A stretch of DNA of 64,000 bases from Planktotalea sp. (GTDB taxonomy: Bacteria; Pseudomonadota; Alphaproteobacteria; Rhodobacterales; Rhodobacteraceae). Positions within the stretch are counted from its first letter, which is position 1. Each line of letters begins with the position of its first letter. The position numbers were made by a program, and so were the translations under genes. The stretch covers positions 90,366 to 154,365 of the forward strand of contig NZ_JABBAL010000006.1 of assembly GCF_018607995.1 (NCBI RefSeq), in the 5' to 3' direction. The notes under the pieces are model-generated. The model ran no database searches and had not been told where the DNA came from. It saw only the letters and a list, made by a program, of their open reading frames with translations. Shown here in pieces: positions 8,040 to 18,049 of the stretch.

Positions 8040-10445
8040 ATGGCACTTGTTCACCCTTTGATCGCAAATTGGTTCACCGCACAAGGCTGGTCAATCCATC
8101 CACATCAAAGCGACATGCTGGCGCGCGCGGATGATCCTGCGACTTTGCTCATCGCCCCAACGGGTGGCGGTAAAACCATGGCGGGATTCTTGCCAACGTT
8201 GAACGAATTGGCCGAAGGACCACACGAGGGGTTACACACGCTTTATGTCTCTCCGCTCAAAGCTCTAGCCTCTGACATCAAACGCAATTTGCGCCGCCCT
8301 GTCGAAGACATCAACCTGCCCATTCGCATTGAGGATCGCACAGGCGATACACCCGCAAGCCGCAAAAAACGCCAACGCGCTGATCCTCCTCACTTACTCC
8401 TGACTACCCCTGAAAGCCTCGCGCTGCTCGCCTCCTATGAAGACGCGCCGCGCATGTTCAAAAATCTGAAACGCATTGTAATCGACGAAATCCACGCGCT
8501 TGCAGATAACAAGCGTGGGGATCAACTCATGCTCGCCCTATCCGCGATTCAGAACATGTGTGACGGATTGCGCCGTGTTGGTCTGTCTGCAACCGTGGAA
8601 GATCCCGCCACCATCGCCAAATACCTCGCGCGTCATCCAGACCCTTGCGATATCGTGATGGCAGATCCTGGCCCTGACCCTGATATCTCGATGCTGCAAA
8701 TCGCAGAACCGCCGCCATGGGCTGGCGGCGGTGCCGCCTATGCGATCCCTGCAGTTCTTGAGCAGATCAAGCAACATAAAACCACACTCATTTTCCACAA
8801 CACACGCGCGCAGGCGGAAATTTTCTTTCACAACCTTTGGCTTGCTAATGAGGACAGCTTGCCCATCGGCATTCACCACGGATCGTTAGATCGCGTTCAG
8901 CGAGCGCGGGTCGAAGCGGCAATGGTCCGCGGTGAACTGGCCGCAATTGTCTGCACGGGCTCGCTTGATCTCGGGATTGATTGGGGCGACGTTGATCTCG
9001 TCATACAGATCGGCGCGCCGAAGAACGTCAAACGCCTCGTGCAACGTATTGGTCGCGCAAATCACCGCTACAATGCTCCTTCCAAAGCGCTGCTTGTACC
9101 TGCTAATCGCTTTGAGGTGGTGGAATGCGTCGCCGCTTTACAGGCCGTGAAAGAACACGAGCTCGACGGTGATCCCCGCGGCCCTGGCCCCTTAGATGTT
9201 CTGTGCCAGCACATTTTGATCCGCGCCTGTGCCGGCCCACTCGATCCAAACGCGCTTTACCGCGAAATAAAAAGCGTCGGCGCTTATAGCGAGGTGACCC
9301 GCGCCAGCTTTGATGATTGCTTCGAGTTCTGTGCCACTGGCGGCTATGCGCTGCGCGCCTATGACAAATGGAAACGCTTGCTACAGCGCACTGATGGCAA
9401 ATGGATTTTGCGTGACCAACGCGCCGCGCAGCGCATTCGCATGAACATTGGCACGATCCAAGACACCGACACTCTGAAAGTCCGCCTGAAGAAAAGCCGC
9501 GGCGGCAAGCCCCTTGGTGAGGTTGAGGAGAACTTTGCCGCCTCCTTGACCGAAGGCGACACGTTTCTCATAGGTGGCCAGATTGTGCGCTATGAGGGGT
9601 TGCGCGAGATGACTGTCGAAGTCACTCGCCGCGCTGACAAAAAGCCGAAAATTGCGACGTTCGCGGGCACCAAGTTTGCAACCTCCACCCAGCTCAATCA
9701 GCGTATTTTACGCATGTTTCAACAAGAAGCGTGGCCGGAGCTTCCTGCGCATACAGCCGATTGGCTCACGCTTCAACGCGGGGCCAGTATTCTGCCGCGA
9801 CCCGGTCGATTGCTGATCGAAACTTTCCCCCACGAGGATCGCCATCATACGGTTGTCTACGGGTTTGCGGGTCGCAATGCACAGCAAACGCTTGGGCTGT
9901 TACTCTCCAAACAGATGGAACAGCTTGGTTATGATCCGCTTGGATTTGTCGCCACGGATTATGCGACGCTAATCTGGGGCCTTAACCCAACCACTGATCC
10001 CGAAGCCTTGATGAATCCCAACACTATAGAACATGGTTTGGAGCAATGGCTCGCAGGCAACGCTCTGATAAAGCGGACTTTTCGCGCCTCTGCCACGATA
10101 GCGGGCTTAATTGAACGCAACCTCCCTTCGCAGCGCAAGAGCGGACGACAAGCCACGTTCAGCTCTGACATTCTGTATGACACTTTGAACAAATTTGACC
10201 CCGAACACCTGCTGCTCCGCATCACGCGACAGGAGGCAATGCGCGGTTTGGTCGATTTTGGACGCATCCGCTTAATGTTGGATGACACCCGAGGTCGCAT
10301 TGATTTCATGACCTTGCCACGCGTCACACCTTTGGCGGCTCCAATGTTCTTGGAGATGGGCCGCGTGCCGATCAAGGGCGCGGCTGAGGAACGTTTACTT
10401 GCCGCCGAAACCGCCGCATTGATGGCCACAGCAGGTCTAGGCTAG
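8040..10445 (+). CDS. Ligase-associated DNA damage response DEXH-box helicase (Lhr-like)
   Basis: Superfamily 2 helicase of the Lhr type, of the subgroup named for co-occurrence with an ATP-dependent DNA ligase, an exonuclease and PdeM. With the ATG at 8040 the protein is 801 residues. Walker A is APTGGGKT (residues 39-46), the DExH box is VIDEIHAL near 155, motif III is GLSAT, and motif VI is QRIGRANHR near 345, followed by the winged-helix and Lhr C-terminal domains. The track start (GTG, 7974) would add 22 residues lying over a palindrome and unlike the family N-terminus; neither start has a good ribosome site. pdeM follows nine bases downstream. The ligase and exonuclease partners are not in this window. 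Confidence 0.9.
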   Translation: MALVHPLIANWFTAQGWSIHPHQSDMLARADDPATLLIAPTGGGKTMAGFLPTLNELAEGPHEGLHTLYVSPLKALASDIKRNLRRPVEDINLPIRIEDRTGDTPASRKKRQRADPPHLLLTTPESLALLASYEDAPRMFKNLKRIVIDEIHALADNKRGDQLMLALSAIQNMCDGLRRVGLSATVEDPATIAKYLARHPDPCDIVMADPGPDPDISMLQIAEPPPWAGGGAAYAIPAVLEQIKQHKTTLIFHNTRAQAEIFFHNLWLANEDSLPIGIHHGSLDRVQRARVEAAMVRGELAAIVCTGSLDLGIDWGDVDLVIQIGAPKNVKRLVQRIGRANHRYNAPSKALLVPANRFEVVECVAALQAVKEHELDGDPRGPGPLDVLCQHILIRACAGPLDPNALYREIKSVGAYSEVTRASFDDCFEFCATGGYALRAYDKWKRLLQRTDGKWILRDQRAAQRIRMNIGTIQDTDTLKVRLKKSRGGKPLGEVEENFAASLTEGDTFLIGGQIVRYEGLREMTVEVTRRADKKPKIATFAGTKFATSTQLNQRILRMFQQEAWPELPAHTADWLTLQRGASILPRPGRLLIETFPHEDRHHTVVYGFAGRNAQQTLGLLLSKQMEQLGYDPLGFVATDYATLIWGLNPTTDPEALMNPNTIEHGLEQWLAGNALIKRTFRASATIAGLIERNLPSQRKSGRQATFSSDILYDTLNKFDPEHLLLRITRQEAMRGLVDFGRIRLMLDDTRGRIDFMTLPRVTPLAAPMFLEMGRVPIKGAAEERLLAAETAALMATAGLG

Positions 10446-10453
10446 AGATATTT

Positions 10454-11131
10454 ATGAACAGCCACGCCTTTACGTTCTGCAATGAACATCTTCTCGCCCT
10501 GCCCTCTGGCGCCTTGTTCTGGCCGGCCCAAAGATTACTGTGCGTTTCGGATTTGCACTTTGGAAAGGCTAGTCGATATGCCCTTCATGGTGCCAGCGTA
10601 CTGCCGCCTTACGAAGTACACGACACACTCTTAAGGCTTGATCAAGATATTGTAGAGCAGCGCCCGAAGATTATGATCTGTCTAGGCGACAGCTTTGATC
10701 GCGTCGGAGCCAGCGACGATCTGGACCCACGTTCACGCGAATGGATTATACGCCTTCAGGCAGGGGTGAACTGGATTTGGATTGAAGGAAACCACGATCC
10801 TGGGCCGCTTGATTTGGGTGGCACCCATATGCACGAAGTCACTATTGGACCAATCGCTTTTCGCCACATCGCGCTCGAGGAAACAGCTACGGGCGGCGAA
10901 ATATCAGGTCACTATCATCCTAAAGTAACTGTTCGCGCAGGCAAGCGTACTATCACCCGCCGCTGCTTCACGACTGATACGCAGCGGGTCATTTTACCAG
11001 CCTACGGCACCTACACAGGTGGCTTGAACGTCAATGCGTCGCCTCTGTCCACGCTCTTGGCGACCAATGCGATTTGCATTTTAACTGGCGCGAAAGCTCT
11101 TCCAGTTCCGCGATCGAAAACTAGATCATAA
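10454..11131 (+). CDS. pdeM: Ligase-associated DNA damage response endonuclease PdeM
   Basis: A 225-residue calcineurin-like metallophosphoesterase. All metal-binding motifs of the fold are visible: DLHFGKA (near residue 34), GDSFDRVG (near 77), EGNHDPG (near 114) and GHYHPK (near 155). In the ligase-associated DNA damage response set this protein is annotated as a DNA endonuclease/phosphodiesterase working with the neighbouring helicase, which ends eight bases upstream. It probably processes DNA ends during repair in the cytoplasm. Its last six bases overlap the end of the convergent LytTR gene. Confidence 0.9.
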   Translation: MNSHAFTFCNEHLLALPSGALFWPAQRLLCVSDLHFGKASRYALHGASVLPPYEVHDTLLRLDQDIVEQRPKIMICLGDSFDRVGASDDLDPRSREWIIRLQAGVNWIWIEGNHDPGPLDLGGTHMHEVTIGPIAFRHIALEETATGGEISGHYHPKVTVRAGKRTITRRCFTTDTQRVILPAYGTYTGGLNVNASPLSTLLATNAICILTGAKALPVPRSKTRS

Positions 11132-11962
11132 CAACTGTTCTAGATCCACGTCTTTTGGATCAAGAACAGTAAGACCTGCGTTTTCCACATTGGGGAGGTA
11201 GGTTTTGCTAATCGGAACACGGCGATCATTTTTGAGCAGGACATAGGTTTTTTTTGCGCGGGGCACCCAGCTAACAATAGAATCTCTATGCACCCAATGT
11301 GAACGGTGGACCGTCAAACCATAAATGCCGTCAAGCTCAGCGACAGCATCAGAAAACCGCATACGCGTCCGATATACATCTTTACAGGTTTCAACACTGA
11401 CGAAATGGCCGTTTGCTGTAATTTGCGAGATGCTCACACCGGCAGGAATATCCAGCTGCTTAGCCAAACGGCTGTGGAGTGGCAGTGAAGCGAGGGAAAG
11501 CTCCCCTTCACTCACGTCTTTGTTGCTGATTTGCTCAATTGCGGAAAAAGGCAAGATCAAGCGCACAATTTGAATAAAGCTGATCACAGCAAGCGAGAAG
11601 ACAGACAACTCACCCCTGGAAGGGATCGCATCTGGCGTATGCGCGAAAACGTAAATCAGCAAAAAATACACAAGTGACCCAGTCGCAATTGCCGACACAC
11701 CTATGAAAACAACCATACGAATGGACGAAGAAAGCTTAGCTAAGAACCATTCGTTGAGCGCACTAAGAACATAAACCATGACGATCGAAGGGCCGATCAA
11801 GACCATCCATATCAAGAGCAAATGCAGAACCGAAGGATCGCCATAAGTCCCAAACGGTCCGCTGTAGGTCGCGAGCAGCGAACACCCGAACCAAATCACA
11901 AGTGTACGCCAATGAAATGCCCGGCTCAGTGCCTCCTGCAAAGCAGAAAACAACTTCCGCAT
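11126..11962 (-). CDS. Membrane-anchored LytTR-domain regulator
   Basis: A 278-residue protein with a hydrophobic N-terminal half (four likely membrane helices between residues 20 and 145) and a C-terminal LytTR DNA-binding domain (about 180-275). The LytTR features include the FVSVETCKDVYRTRMRFSDA segment and VHRSHWVHRDSI, matching the usual R-V-H-R-S-x-x-V-N pattern, and a terminal L-K-N-D-x-x-x-P-I-S-K-T-Y strand. Such one-component membrane LytTR proteins sense an unknown signal and control nearby or own expression. It stands alone, convergent with pdeM. The target is unknown. Confidence 0.87.
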   Translation of the reverse strand: MRKLFSALQEALSRAFHWRTLVIWFGCSLLATYSGPFGTYGDPSVLHLLLIWMVLIGPSIVMVYVLSALNEWFLAKLSSSIRMVVFIGVSAIATGSLVYFLLIYVFAHTPDAIPSRGELSVFSLAVISFIQIVRLILPFSAIEQISNKDVSEGELSLASLPLHSRLAKQLDIPAGVSISQITANGHFVSVETCKDVYRTRMRFSDAVAELDGIYGLTVHRSHWVHRDSIVSWVPRAKKTYVLLKNDRRVPISKTYLPNVENAGLTVLDPKDVDLEQLL

Positions 11963-12232
11963 TGGGCTAGGCTAGGCTTTGCGCGCCGTGTCCAAATCTG
12001 TCGTTCCTTGCGAAGTCCTTTTCATCAGTTTTCCTGCATGCTCTCAGTAAATTGCATGGGAGAAAGCAGCATTTTTTCCCATATCAATCTTTGATATCTA
12101 TGTGACCGCATTCGAAAAAACACTTTTTGTCCACCTTCGGGAAGGGCTTCTTACCTCCTGTGGTTGCGCATCATGGCGCATTTTCAACCCTTTGGGGAAG
12201 GGAAATTTTTCCTGCGCTTTTTGGGACCCTTA
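11963..12232. promoter_or_regulatory. Upstream region of the LytTR gene with an inverted repeat
   Basis: This stretch of about 270 bases carries no convincing gene. An inverted repeat ATATCAA-TCT-TTGATAT lies at 12081-12097, about 120 bases before the LytTR start; its half-sites are in the opposite order from an FNR box (TTGAT-N4-ATCAA), so I do not call it FNR. LytTR proteins usually bind direct repeats, so this may be a site for another factor. A second weak hairpin (TGCGC/GCGCA) lies near 12165. Confidence 0.3.
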
Positions 12233-12262
12233 AATGAAAAGCCGCACCCAAAGAGCGCGGCT
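12233..12262 (-). terminator. Probable terminator of the fdh-fhs-folD operon
   Basis: Read on the minus strand, AGCCGC pairs with GCGGCT around an 11-base loop and is followed by TTTTCATTT. It lies about 45 bases beyond the folD stop, the expected place for the end of the C1 operon transcript. The stem is short but G+C-rich. Confidence 0.6.
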
Positions 12263-12305
12263 GCAATTCTTGCGAGAATAGGCAAATTGCCCATCAAAGA
12301 GTGAC

Positions 12306-13205
12306 TTACGCAGTAAGCCCTTCAGGCTCTGCCAACCCGTTTGCGCGGCAGCACGCTGTCACAGTATTTGCTAACAAACATGCGATTGTCATAGGTCCGA
12401 CACCACCCGGCACGGGCGTGATCGTACCTGCAACTTTGGAACAGGGTGCGAAATCAACGTCGCCCAAAAGCTTGGACTTACCCGGCTTATCAGGATGCGG
12501 AATGCGTGTGATGCCAACGTCAATGATGGTGGCGCCAGGTTTGACCCAATCGGCTTTGACCATTTCAGCTCGACCAACAGCTGCCACCAAAATATCTGCA
12601 CGTTTACATACAGCAGGCAAATCTGCCGTGCGCGAATGCGCAATAGTTACGGTGCAGTTATCTTGCAGCAACAGTTGGCCCATAGGCTTGCCAAACAGGT
12701 TTGAACGGCCAATGATCACTGCTTCTTTGCCGGTCATATCACCCAATTGATCGCGCAAAAGCATCAGACAGCCAAGTGGGGTGCACGAAACCAAACCTGT
12801 CTCACCACTGGCAAGCAAGCCTGCATTCACAACACTGAGTCCATCGACATCTTTCGCCGGATCGATCCGCGCCACGACCGCGCGTTCATTCAAATGGTCT
12901 GGTACGGGGAATTGGCACAAAATGCCGTGCACATTCTTATCGGCGTTGAGCTGATCGATAAGCGCAAAAAGATCCGCCGCTGAAACATCAGCGGGCAATT
13001 TGTGCTCGAATGAGGCCATCCCGACTTCGACCGTCTGCTTATGCTTGGCCGCAACATAGACTTCGCTTGCAGGATCTTCGCCGACCAGCACAACCGCAAG
13101 ACCCGGAGTAATCCCGTGATCTGCCTTTAAAGCGGTGACGTGTTCAGCCACTTGGCCGCGAACTTTGGCAGCAAATGCTTTACCATCGATAATCTGTGCG
13201 CTCAT
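12306..13205 (-). CDS. folD: FolD: methylene-THF dehydrogenase / methenyl-THF cyclohydrolase
   Basis: Bifunctional cytoplasmic enzyme that interconverts 5,10-methylene-, 5,10-methenyl- and 10-formyl-tetrahydrofolate with NADP. The 299-residue length is standard. Motifs include the YVAAKHK catalytic lysine region (about residue 55), [10 protein letters not shown] near 150, the cofactor loop [14 protein letters not shown] near 170, and the C-terminal [15 protein letters not shown]. The ORF track begins 20 codons upstream; I start at the ATG giving [12 protein letters not shown], which has an AAGGGA site and matches the family N-terminus. It follows fhs by 74 bases; together they convert formate-level C1 units to methylene-THF or the reverse. 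Confidence 0.95.
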   Translation of the reverse strand: MSAQIIDGKAFAAKVRGQVAEHVTALKADHGITPGLAVVLVGEDPASEVYVAAKHKQTVEVGMASFEHKLPADVSAADLFALIDQLNADKNVHGILCQFPVPDHLNERAVVARIDPAKDVDGLSVVNAGLLASGETGLVSCTPLGCLMLLRDQLGDMTGKEAVIIGRSNLFGKPMGQLLLQDNCTVTIAHSRTADLPAVCKRADILVAAVGRAEMVKADWVKPGATIIDVGITRIPHPDKPGKSKLLGDVDFAPCSKVAGTITPVPGGVGPMTIACLLANTVTACCRANGLAEPEGLTA

Positions 13206-13279
13206 CACATCATCCCTTAGTAATCTGTCTTCATCAGAAGTATATGAGGCCGTGCCTGTTTCCAAGCACCACCTTGTTT

Positions 13280-14956
13280 TTAGAACAAACCTTCAATCTG
13301 GCCATCGTCATTGAGGTGAATATTCTCAGCGGACGGTACGCGAGGCAGACCCGGCATCGTCATGATCTCACCGCATACAACCACAACGAACCCTGCACCA
13401 GCCGACAAGCGCACTTCACGCACAGGCACAGAGTGGCCGGTAGGTGCACCGCGCAAAGACGGATCAGTCGAGAAGCTATACTGCGTTTTCGCCATACAAA
13501 TCGGCAGGTTACCATAGCCCTGCTCTTCCCAAAGCTTCAGCTGATCACGAATTTTCGTATCCGCAATCACATCATCCGCATGGTAGATTTTCTTCGCAAT
13601 CGTCTCAATCTTGGACATCAACGGCATGTCATCTTCATAGATCGGTGCGAACTTGCTCTCTCCGCTTTCAGCAATTTCGGCAACGCGCGTCGCCAAATCA
13701 GCAGAGCCTTCGGAACCCAATTCCCAGTGACGCGACAGGATCGCCTCGGAACCTTGTGTCGCTACATAGTCCTTCACCGCCTGAACTTCTGCGTCCGTGT
13801 CTGTGACAAAGTGGTTGATCGCAACAACGACTGGAACGCCGAAGGATTTAAGGTTGCCAATGTGACGACCAAGGTTTGCACAACCCTCGTTGACCGCGTC
13901 CACGTTCTCAGCGCCAAGGTCCGCTTTCGCAACGCCACCGTTCATTTTCATCGCGCGCACAGTCGCAACCAGCACGACGCAATCAGGGGATAGACCCGCT
14001 TTGCGGCACTTGATGTTCATGAATTTTTCAGCGCCAAGATCCGCGCCGAAGCCTGCTTCGGTCACAACGAAATCAGCAATCTTAAGCGCCGTTGTCGTCG
14101 CAATCACAGAGTTACAACCATGCGCGATGTTCGCGAATGGGCCGCCGTGTACAAAGGCAGGATTGTTTTCCAAAGTCTGCACAAGGTTCGGCTGCATCGC
14201 GTCTTTCAGCAAAACAGTCATCGCGCCCTCCGCCTTAATATCGCGGCAGAAAACAGGGCTGCGATCACGGCGGTACGCCACGATCATGTCACCCAAACGT
14301 TTCTCAAGGTCTTTCAAATCCTTTGCCAAGCAAAGGATCGCCATAACTTCGGATGCAACAGTGATGTCGAAACCCGCTTCACGTGGGAAGCCGTTCGCGA
14401 CGCCGCCAAGGGACGCTGTGATCTGACGCAGCGCACGGTCATTCATGTCCACAACGCGCTTCCACTGGACGCGGCGAATATCGATGTCGCATTCATTGCC
14501 CCAATAAATGTGGTTGTCGAGCATCGCGGAGAGCAACGAATGCGCGGATGTGATCGCATGGAAATCGCCCGTGAAGTGCAGGTTCATGTCTTCCATCGGC
14601 ACAACCTGAGCGTAACCACCGCCCGCAGCGCCACCCTTCATGCCGAAGTTTGGCCCCAAGGACGCTTCACGGATACAAACAGCTGCCTTTTTACCGATGC
14701 GGTTCAGGCCGTCGCCAAGACCAACAGTCGTTGTTGTCTTACCCTCGCCCGCAGGTGTTGGGTTGATCGCGGTCACAAGTACCAGCTTGCCGTTTTTGTT
14801 GCCTTGAACAGAGTTAATAAACTCCTGAGAGACCTTCGCTTTGTCGTGGCCGTAAGGCAGCAGATCTTTGCTCTCGATGCCCAGCTTTATACCAATTTCT
14901 TGGATCTTCTTTTTATCGGCTTCACGCGCGATTTCGATGTCTGATTTATAACCCAT
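13280..14956 (-). CDS. fhs: Formate-tetrahydrofolate ligase
   Basis: ATP-dependent ligase joining formate to tetrahydrofolate to give 10-formyl-THF; reversible in vivo. The 558-residue length is typical. The P-loop [20 protein letters not shown] lies near residue 65, followed by the conserved [19 protein letters not shown] segment and, near the C-terminus, [24 protein letters not shown] and [13 protein letters not shown]. It lies between fdhF and folD on the same strand with short gaps, so formate dehydrogenase and THF-linked C1 metabolism are co-expressed; in roseobacters such genes serve oxidation of C1 units released by demethylation. Confidence 0.97.
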   Translation of the reverse strand: MGYKSDIEIAREADKKKIQEIGIKLGIESKDLLPYGHDKAKVSQEFINSVQGNKNGKLVLVTAINPTPAGEGKTTTTVGLGDGLNRIGKKAAVCIREASLGPNFGMKGGAAGGGYAQVVPMEDMNLHFTGDFHAITSAHSLLSAMLDNHIYWGNECDIDIRRVQWKRVVDMNDRALRQITASLGGVANGFPREAGFDITVASEVMAILCLAKDLKDLEKRLGDMIVAYRRDRSPVFCRDIKAEGAMTVLLKDAMQPNLVQTLENNPAFVHGGPFANIAHGCNSVIATTTALKIADFVVTEAGFGADLGAEKFMNIKCRKAGLSPDCVVLVATVRAMKMNGGVAKADLGAENVDAVNEGCANLGRHIGNLKSFGVPVVVAINHFVTDTDAEVQAVKDYVATQGSEAILSRHWELGSEGSADLATRVAEIAESGESKFAPIYEDDMPLMSKIETIAKKIYHADDVIADTKIRDQLKLWEEQGYGNLPICMAKTQYSFSTDPSLRGAPTGHSVPVREVRLSAGAGFVVVVCGEIMTMPGLPRVPSAENIHLNDDGQIEGLF

Positions 14957-15007
14957 GTGTCTTACTTCCTGTTGAGAAATTGGCGCTGCTTATTCTGCAG
15001 CGATGCT

Positions 15008-17767
15008 TTAAACTGCCTCGACGCGCACCGCCGAGAATTTGAATTCGGGAATTTTCCCGTATGGATCGATGGCCGGATTGGTCAGCACATTCGCCGCCGC
15101 TTCAACATAGGCGAAGGGCACGAACACCATATCCTCTGACACTGCGCGATCTGCGCGGGCCATGATGTCGATGCTGCCTCGACGCGTTGTCAGGCGCACC
15201 ATGCCGCCCGGTTCAACACCAAGCGCACGTAGCGTTTTGGGGTGGAGCGAGCAATTTGCCTCAGGCTCAACCGCGTCCAGAACCAAAGCGCGTCGGGTCA
15301 TCGACCCTGTGTGCCAATGCTCCAGCTGACGACCTGTCGTCATGATCATCGGATATTCTGTATCTGGTGCTTCATCCGGTGCGATCACAGCCGCTGGGGT
15401 AAACTTTGCACGTCCATCTGCACGAGGGAAACCACCCCCAAACACAACCGCTTGGCCCGGATCTGTCGGGCTAAGAGATGGGTAAGTGACCGTTTCCGTC
15501 TTCAGACGTTCCCACGTGATGTTGTCGAGCGATTTCATCACTTGCTTCATCTCCGCGAAAACTTGGCTCGCATCCGTGTAGTCCCAATCGAGACCCAATC
15601 GCTGCGCAAGCTCAACAGTAATCGCCCAGTCCTGACGCGCTTCACCGGGCGGGGTCACCGCAGGGCGCACGCGCTGAACTTGGCGGTTGGTGTTGGAAAC
15701 AGTGCCATTCTTTTCATAAAGCGCAGAGGCTGGCAGAATCACATCCGCAAAACAGGCGGTCTCAGTGAGGAAGATATCCTGCACAACGAGATGCTCTAAT
15801 TTTGCGAATGCATCGCGCGCGTGCTTTACATCAGGGTCAGACATGGCAGGGTTTTCGCCTTGAATATACATGCCCTTGATGTTGCCAGCAAAAGCTTGAT
15901 CGACGATCTCAGTCACGGTCAAACCACGCTTGTTCGACCAATCCTCATCACGGCCCCAGACGCCAAAGATGTCTTCGCGCACCGCGTCATCCTCGACAGA
16001 GCGATAGTCGGGAACGAACATCGGAACAAGACCCGCATCGGAAGCACCTTGTACGTTGTTCTGACCGCGTAGCGGGTGAAGACCAGCGCCTGGACGACCA
16101 ACCTGGCCCGTCATTAAAGCAAGGCTGATCAGGCAGCGCGAATTATCCGTCCCGTGAATGTGCTGAGACACACCCATACCCCAGAAAATCATTCCTGCTT
16201 TGGCACCCGCAAAAGTGCGCGCAACATCGCGGATCACATCAGGTGCAATGCCGCAAATCGGTTCCATCGCTTCGGGAGTGAAGGCCTTAAGGTGTTCTTT
16301 CTCAGCTTCCCAGTTCTCTGTGTAAGCGTCGATATATTCCTGATCGTAGAGGCCTTCTTCAACAATCACATGCATGATCGCGTTAAGCATACTCACATCA
16401 GCGCCAGGGCGGAATTGCAGCATGTGGCTCGCGTGACGCTTTAGGCCCTGCCCACGCGGATCCATGACAATCAACTTGCCGCCGTTCTTGGTGAACTGTT
16501 TGAAATAGGTCGCCGCAACGGGGTGGTTTTCCACAGGGTTAGCACCGATGACAATGGCAACGTCCGAGTTTTCAATCTCGTTAAACGTCGCAGTCACGGC
16601 ACCTGAGCCAACATTTTCAATCAAAGCCGCAACAGAGGACGCGTGGCACAGACGAGTACAGTGATCAACGTTGTTATGCTTGAACCCTTGGCGGATCAAT
16701 TTTTGGAACAGATAGGCTTCTTCATTGGTGCATTTGGCAGAGCCGAAACCAGCCACAGATTGCCCACCATGCGCTTGGCGCAGTTTGGCCAGACCACCAG
16801 CGGCGTGGGCCATCGCCTCTTCCCAGCTTGCTTCGCGGAAATGCGTCAGCACGTCGCCCGGATCAACATTAAGACCCTTCGCAGGCGCGTCATCACGGCG
16901 GATCAGTGGCATAGTCAGGCGGTGTTCATGGTGAATGTAATCAAAGCCAAAGCGCCCTTTAACGCACAAACGACCTTCGTTCGCTGGGCCATTGATGCCC
17001 TCTACATATTTCACTTTGCCGTCTTTGACCTTGAGTGACACCTTGCAGCCGACACCACAGAACGGGCAAACGCTTTCGGTCTCAGAATCGAAGTCCTTAC
17101 TGTCGCCAACCTGCGCGTCGTCAACCACAGTCGATGGCATCAAAGCGCCCGTCGGGCAGGCTTGCACGCATTCACCGCAAGCAACACACGTGCTGTCGCC
17201 CATCGGATCAGCAAGGTCAAACGTCGGGTACGCATCCTGTCCACGACCCGCCATGCCAATCACATCGTTGACCTGCACTTCACGGCACGCGCGCACGCAA
17301 AGACCACACTGGATGCAAGCATCAAGGTTCACAGACATCGCAACGTGGCTGTCATCGAGCAGAGGAATGCGGCCCTCTTCCAGCTTGGGGAAGCGGGTTT
17401 GATCGATACCATTCGCATCAGCCATATCCCACAAATGCGAGGATTTATCATGGGATACATCACGCTCTGGCTGGTCCGCGAGCAGCATTTCAACAACCAT
17501 CTTACGCGCGCTCTGCGCGCGGTTGGAATTGGTTGTGACAACCATCCCCTCCGACGCGTCGCGAATGCAGGAGGCAACCAATGTGCGCTCGCCCGCGACC
17601 TCGACCATGCAGGCGCGGCAGTTGCCATCGGGGCGATACCCAGGCTGTGGTTTGTGGCACAGATGCGGAATAATGAGACCGCGACCGTTGGCAACTTCCC
17701 AAATGGTCATGCCTTTGTCAGCGGTGACTTCTTCGCCGTCGAGCGTGAATGTAATTTGATCGGTCAT
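15008..17767 (-). CDS. fdhF: NAD-dependent formate dehydrogenase alpha subunit (molybdenum, bis-MGD)
   Basis: Catalytic subunit of a soluble molybdenum formate dehydrogenase, oxidising formate to CO2. The 919 residues contain, in order: a NuoG-like N-terminus with a [2Fe-2S] site (CRACMVEVAGERTLVASC), two [4Fe-4S] motifs (CIQCGLCVRAC and CVACGECVQACPTG), the CPFCGVGC Fe-S motif of the Mo domain near 235, and the active-site region TRLCHASSVAAL. That position holds Cys, where E. coli FdhF has selenocysteine in RVUHGPSV. The C-terminal molybdopterin-dinucleotide domain begins near 800. Its ATG overlaps the stop of the preceding cupin (ATGA), so it is translationally coupled. fdsC/fdsD-type accessory genes are not seen here. 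Confidence 0.95.
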   Translation of the reverse strand: MTDQITFTLDGEEVTADKGMTIWEVANGRGLIIPHLCHKPQPGYRPDGNCRACMVEVAGERTLVASCIRDASEGMVVTTNSNRAQSARKMVVEMLLADQPERDVSHDKSSHLWDMADANGIDQTRFPKLEEGRIPLLDDSHVAMSVNLDACIQCGLCVRACREVQVNDVIGMAGRGQDAYPTFDLADPMGDSTCVACGECVQACPTGALMPSTVVDDAQVGDSKDFDSETESVCPFCGVGCKVSLKVKDGKVKYVEGINGPANEGRLCVKGRFGFDYIHHEHRLTMPLIRRDDAPAKGLNVDPGDVLTHFREASWEEAMAHAAGGLAKLRQAHGGQSVAGFGSAKCTNEEAYLFQKLIRQGFKHNNVDHCTRLCHASSVAALIENVGSGAVTATFNEIENSDVAIVIGANPVENHPVAATYFKQFTKNGGKLIVMDPRGQGLKRHASHMLQFRPGADVSMLNAIMHVIVEEGLYDQEYIDAYTENWEAEKEHLKAFTPEAMEPICGIAPDVIRDVARTFAGAKAGMIFWGMGVSQHIHGTDNSRCLISLALMTGQVGRPGAGLHPLRGQNNVQGASDAGLVPMFVPDYRSVEDDAVREDIFGVWGRDEDWSNKRGLTVTEIVDQAFAGNIKGMYIQGENPAMSDPDVKHARDAFAKLEHLVVQDIFLTETACFADVILPASALYEKNGTVSNTNRQVQRVRPAVTPPGEARQDWAITVELAQRLGLDWDYTDASQVFAEMKQVMKSLDNITWERLKTETVTYPSLSPTDPGQAVVFGGGFPRADGRAKFTPAAVIAPDEAPDTEYPMIMTTGRQLEHWHTGSMTRRALVLDAVEPEANCSLHPKTLRALGVEPGGMVRLTTRRGSIDIMARADRAVSEDMVFVPFAYVEAAANVLTNPAIDPYGKIPEFKFSAVRVEAV

Positions 17768-18049
17768 GCTTTATGCTCCACTTCGACGAAAACAATTTTC
17801 TCATTCGTGCGGTTAATAACGTTATGCGCCACACCAGTTGTGCGCGAATAGGACTGGCCTGCGACCAACTCGCTTGTAGTCTCGTTCCCATCAGCGTCCA
17901 CAATGGTGAGTGTGCCAGAGGCCATCAGGATCACGACGTAATCCATGCCGTGTGTATGAAATCCGGTGTCTGTGCCCGGCTCGAATGCCCATTCCGATCA
18001 CGCGCACACGCACATCATCGACTTGGACTGTGGCGATTGCGCTGCCCAT
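17764..18049 (-). pseudogene. Small cupin gene with a one-base frameshift, inside the fdh operon
   Basis: The minus strand starts at an ATG sharing the A of the fdhB stop (TAATG) and reads 18 codons, MGSAIATVQVDDVRVRVI, then leaves frame. Skipping the C at 17995 restores EWAFEPGTDTGFHTHGMDY and the rest of a cupin, about 94 residues in all, ending in the ATGA that begins fdhF. The metal-binding HTH pair lies in the second frame. Both overlaps show that this was a normal coupled gene. The ORF track shows only a 60-residue piece from an internal ATG, which lacks the first metal ligands. Either a real one-base insertion, an assembly error, or (least likely) programmed frameshifting. Role in formate metabolism unknown. 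Confidence 0.75.

Noticed and set aside
12081-12097. FNR/Anr binding site
   Set aside because: The half-sites are ATCAA...TTGAT, the reverse order of TTGAT-N4-ATCAA, and the spacing does not fit.
13196-14944. Long antisense ORFs opposite folD and fhs (for example 13196-13993 and 14120-14944)
   Set aside because: They mirror well-supported genes, have no family motifs or ribosome sites, and their compositions (His/Arg/Thr-rich) are typical of antisense shadows.
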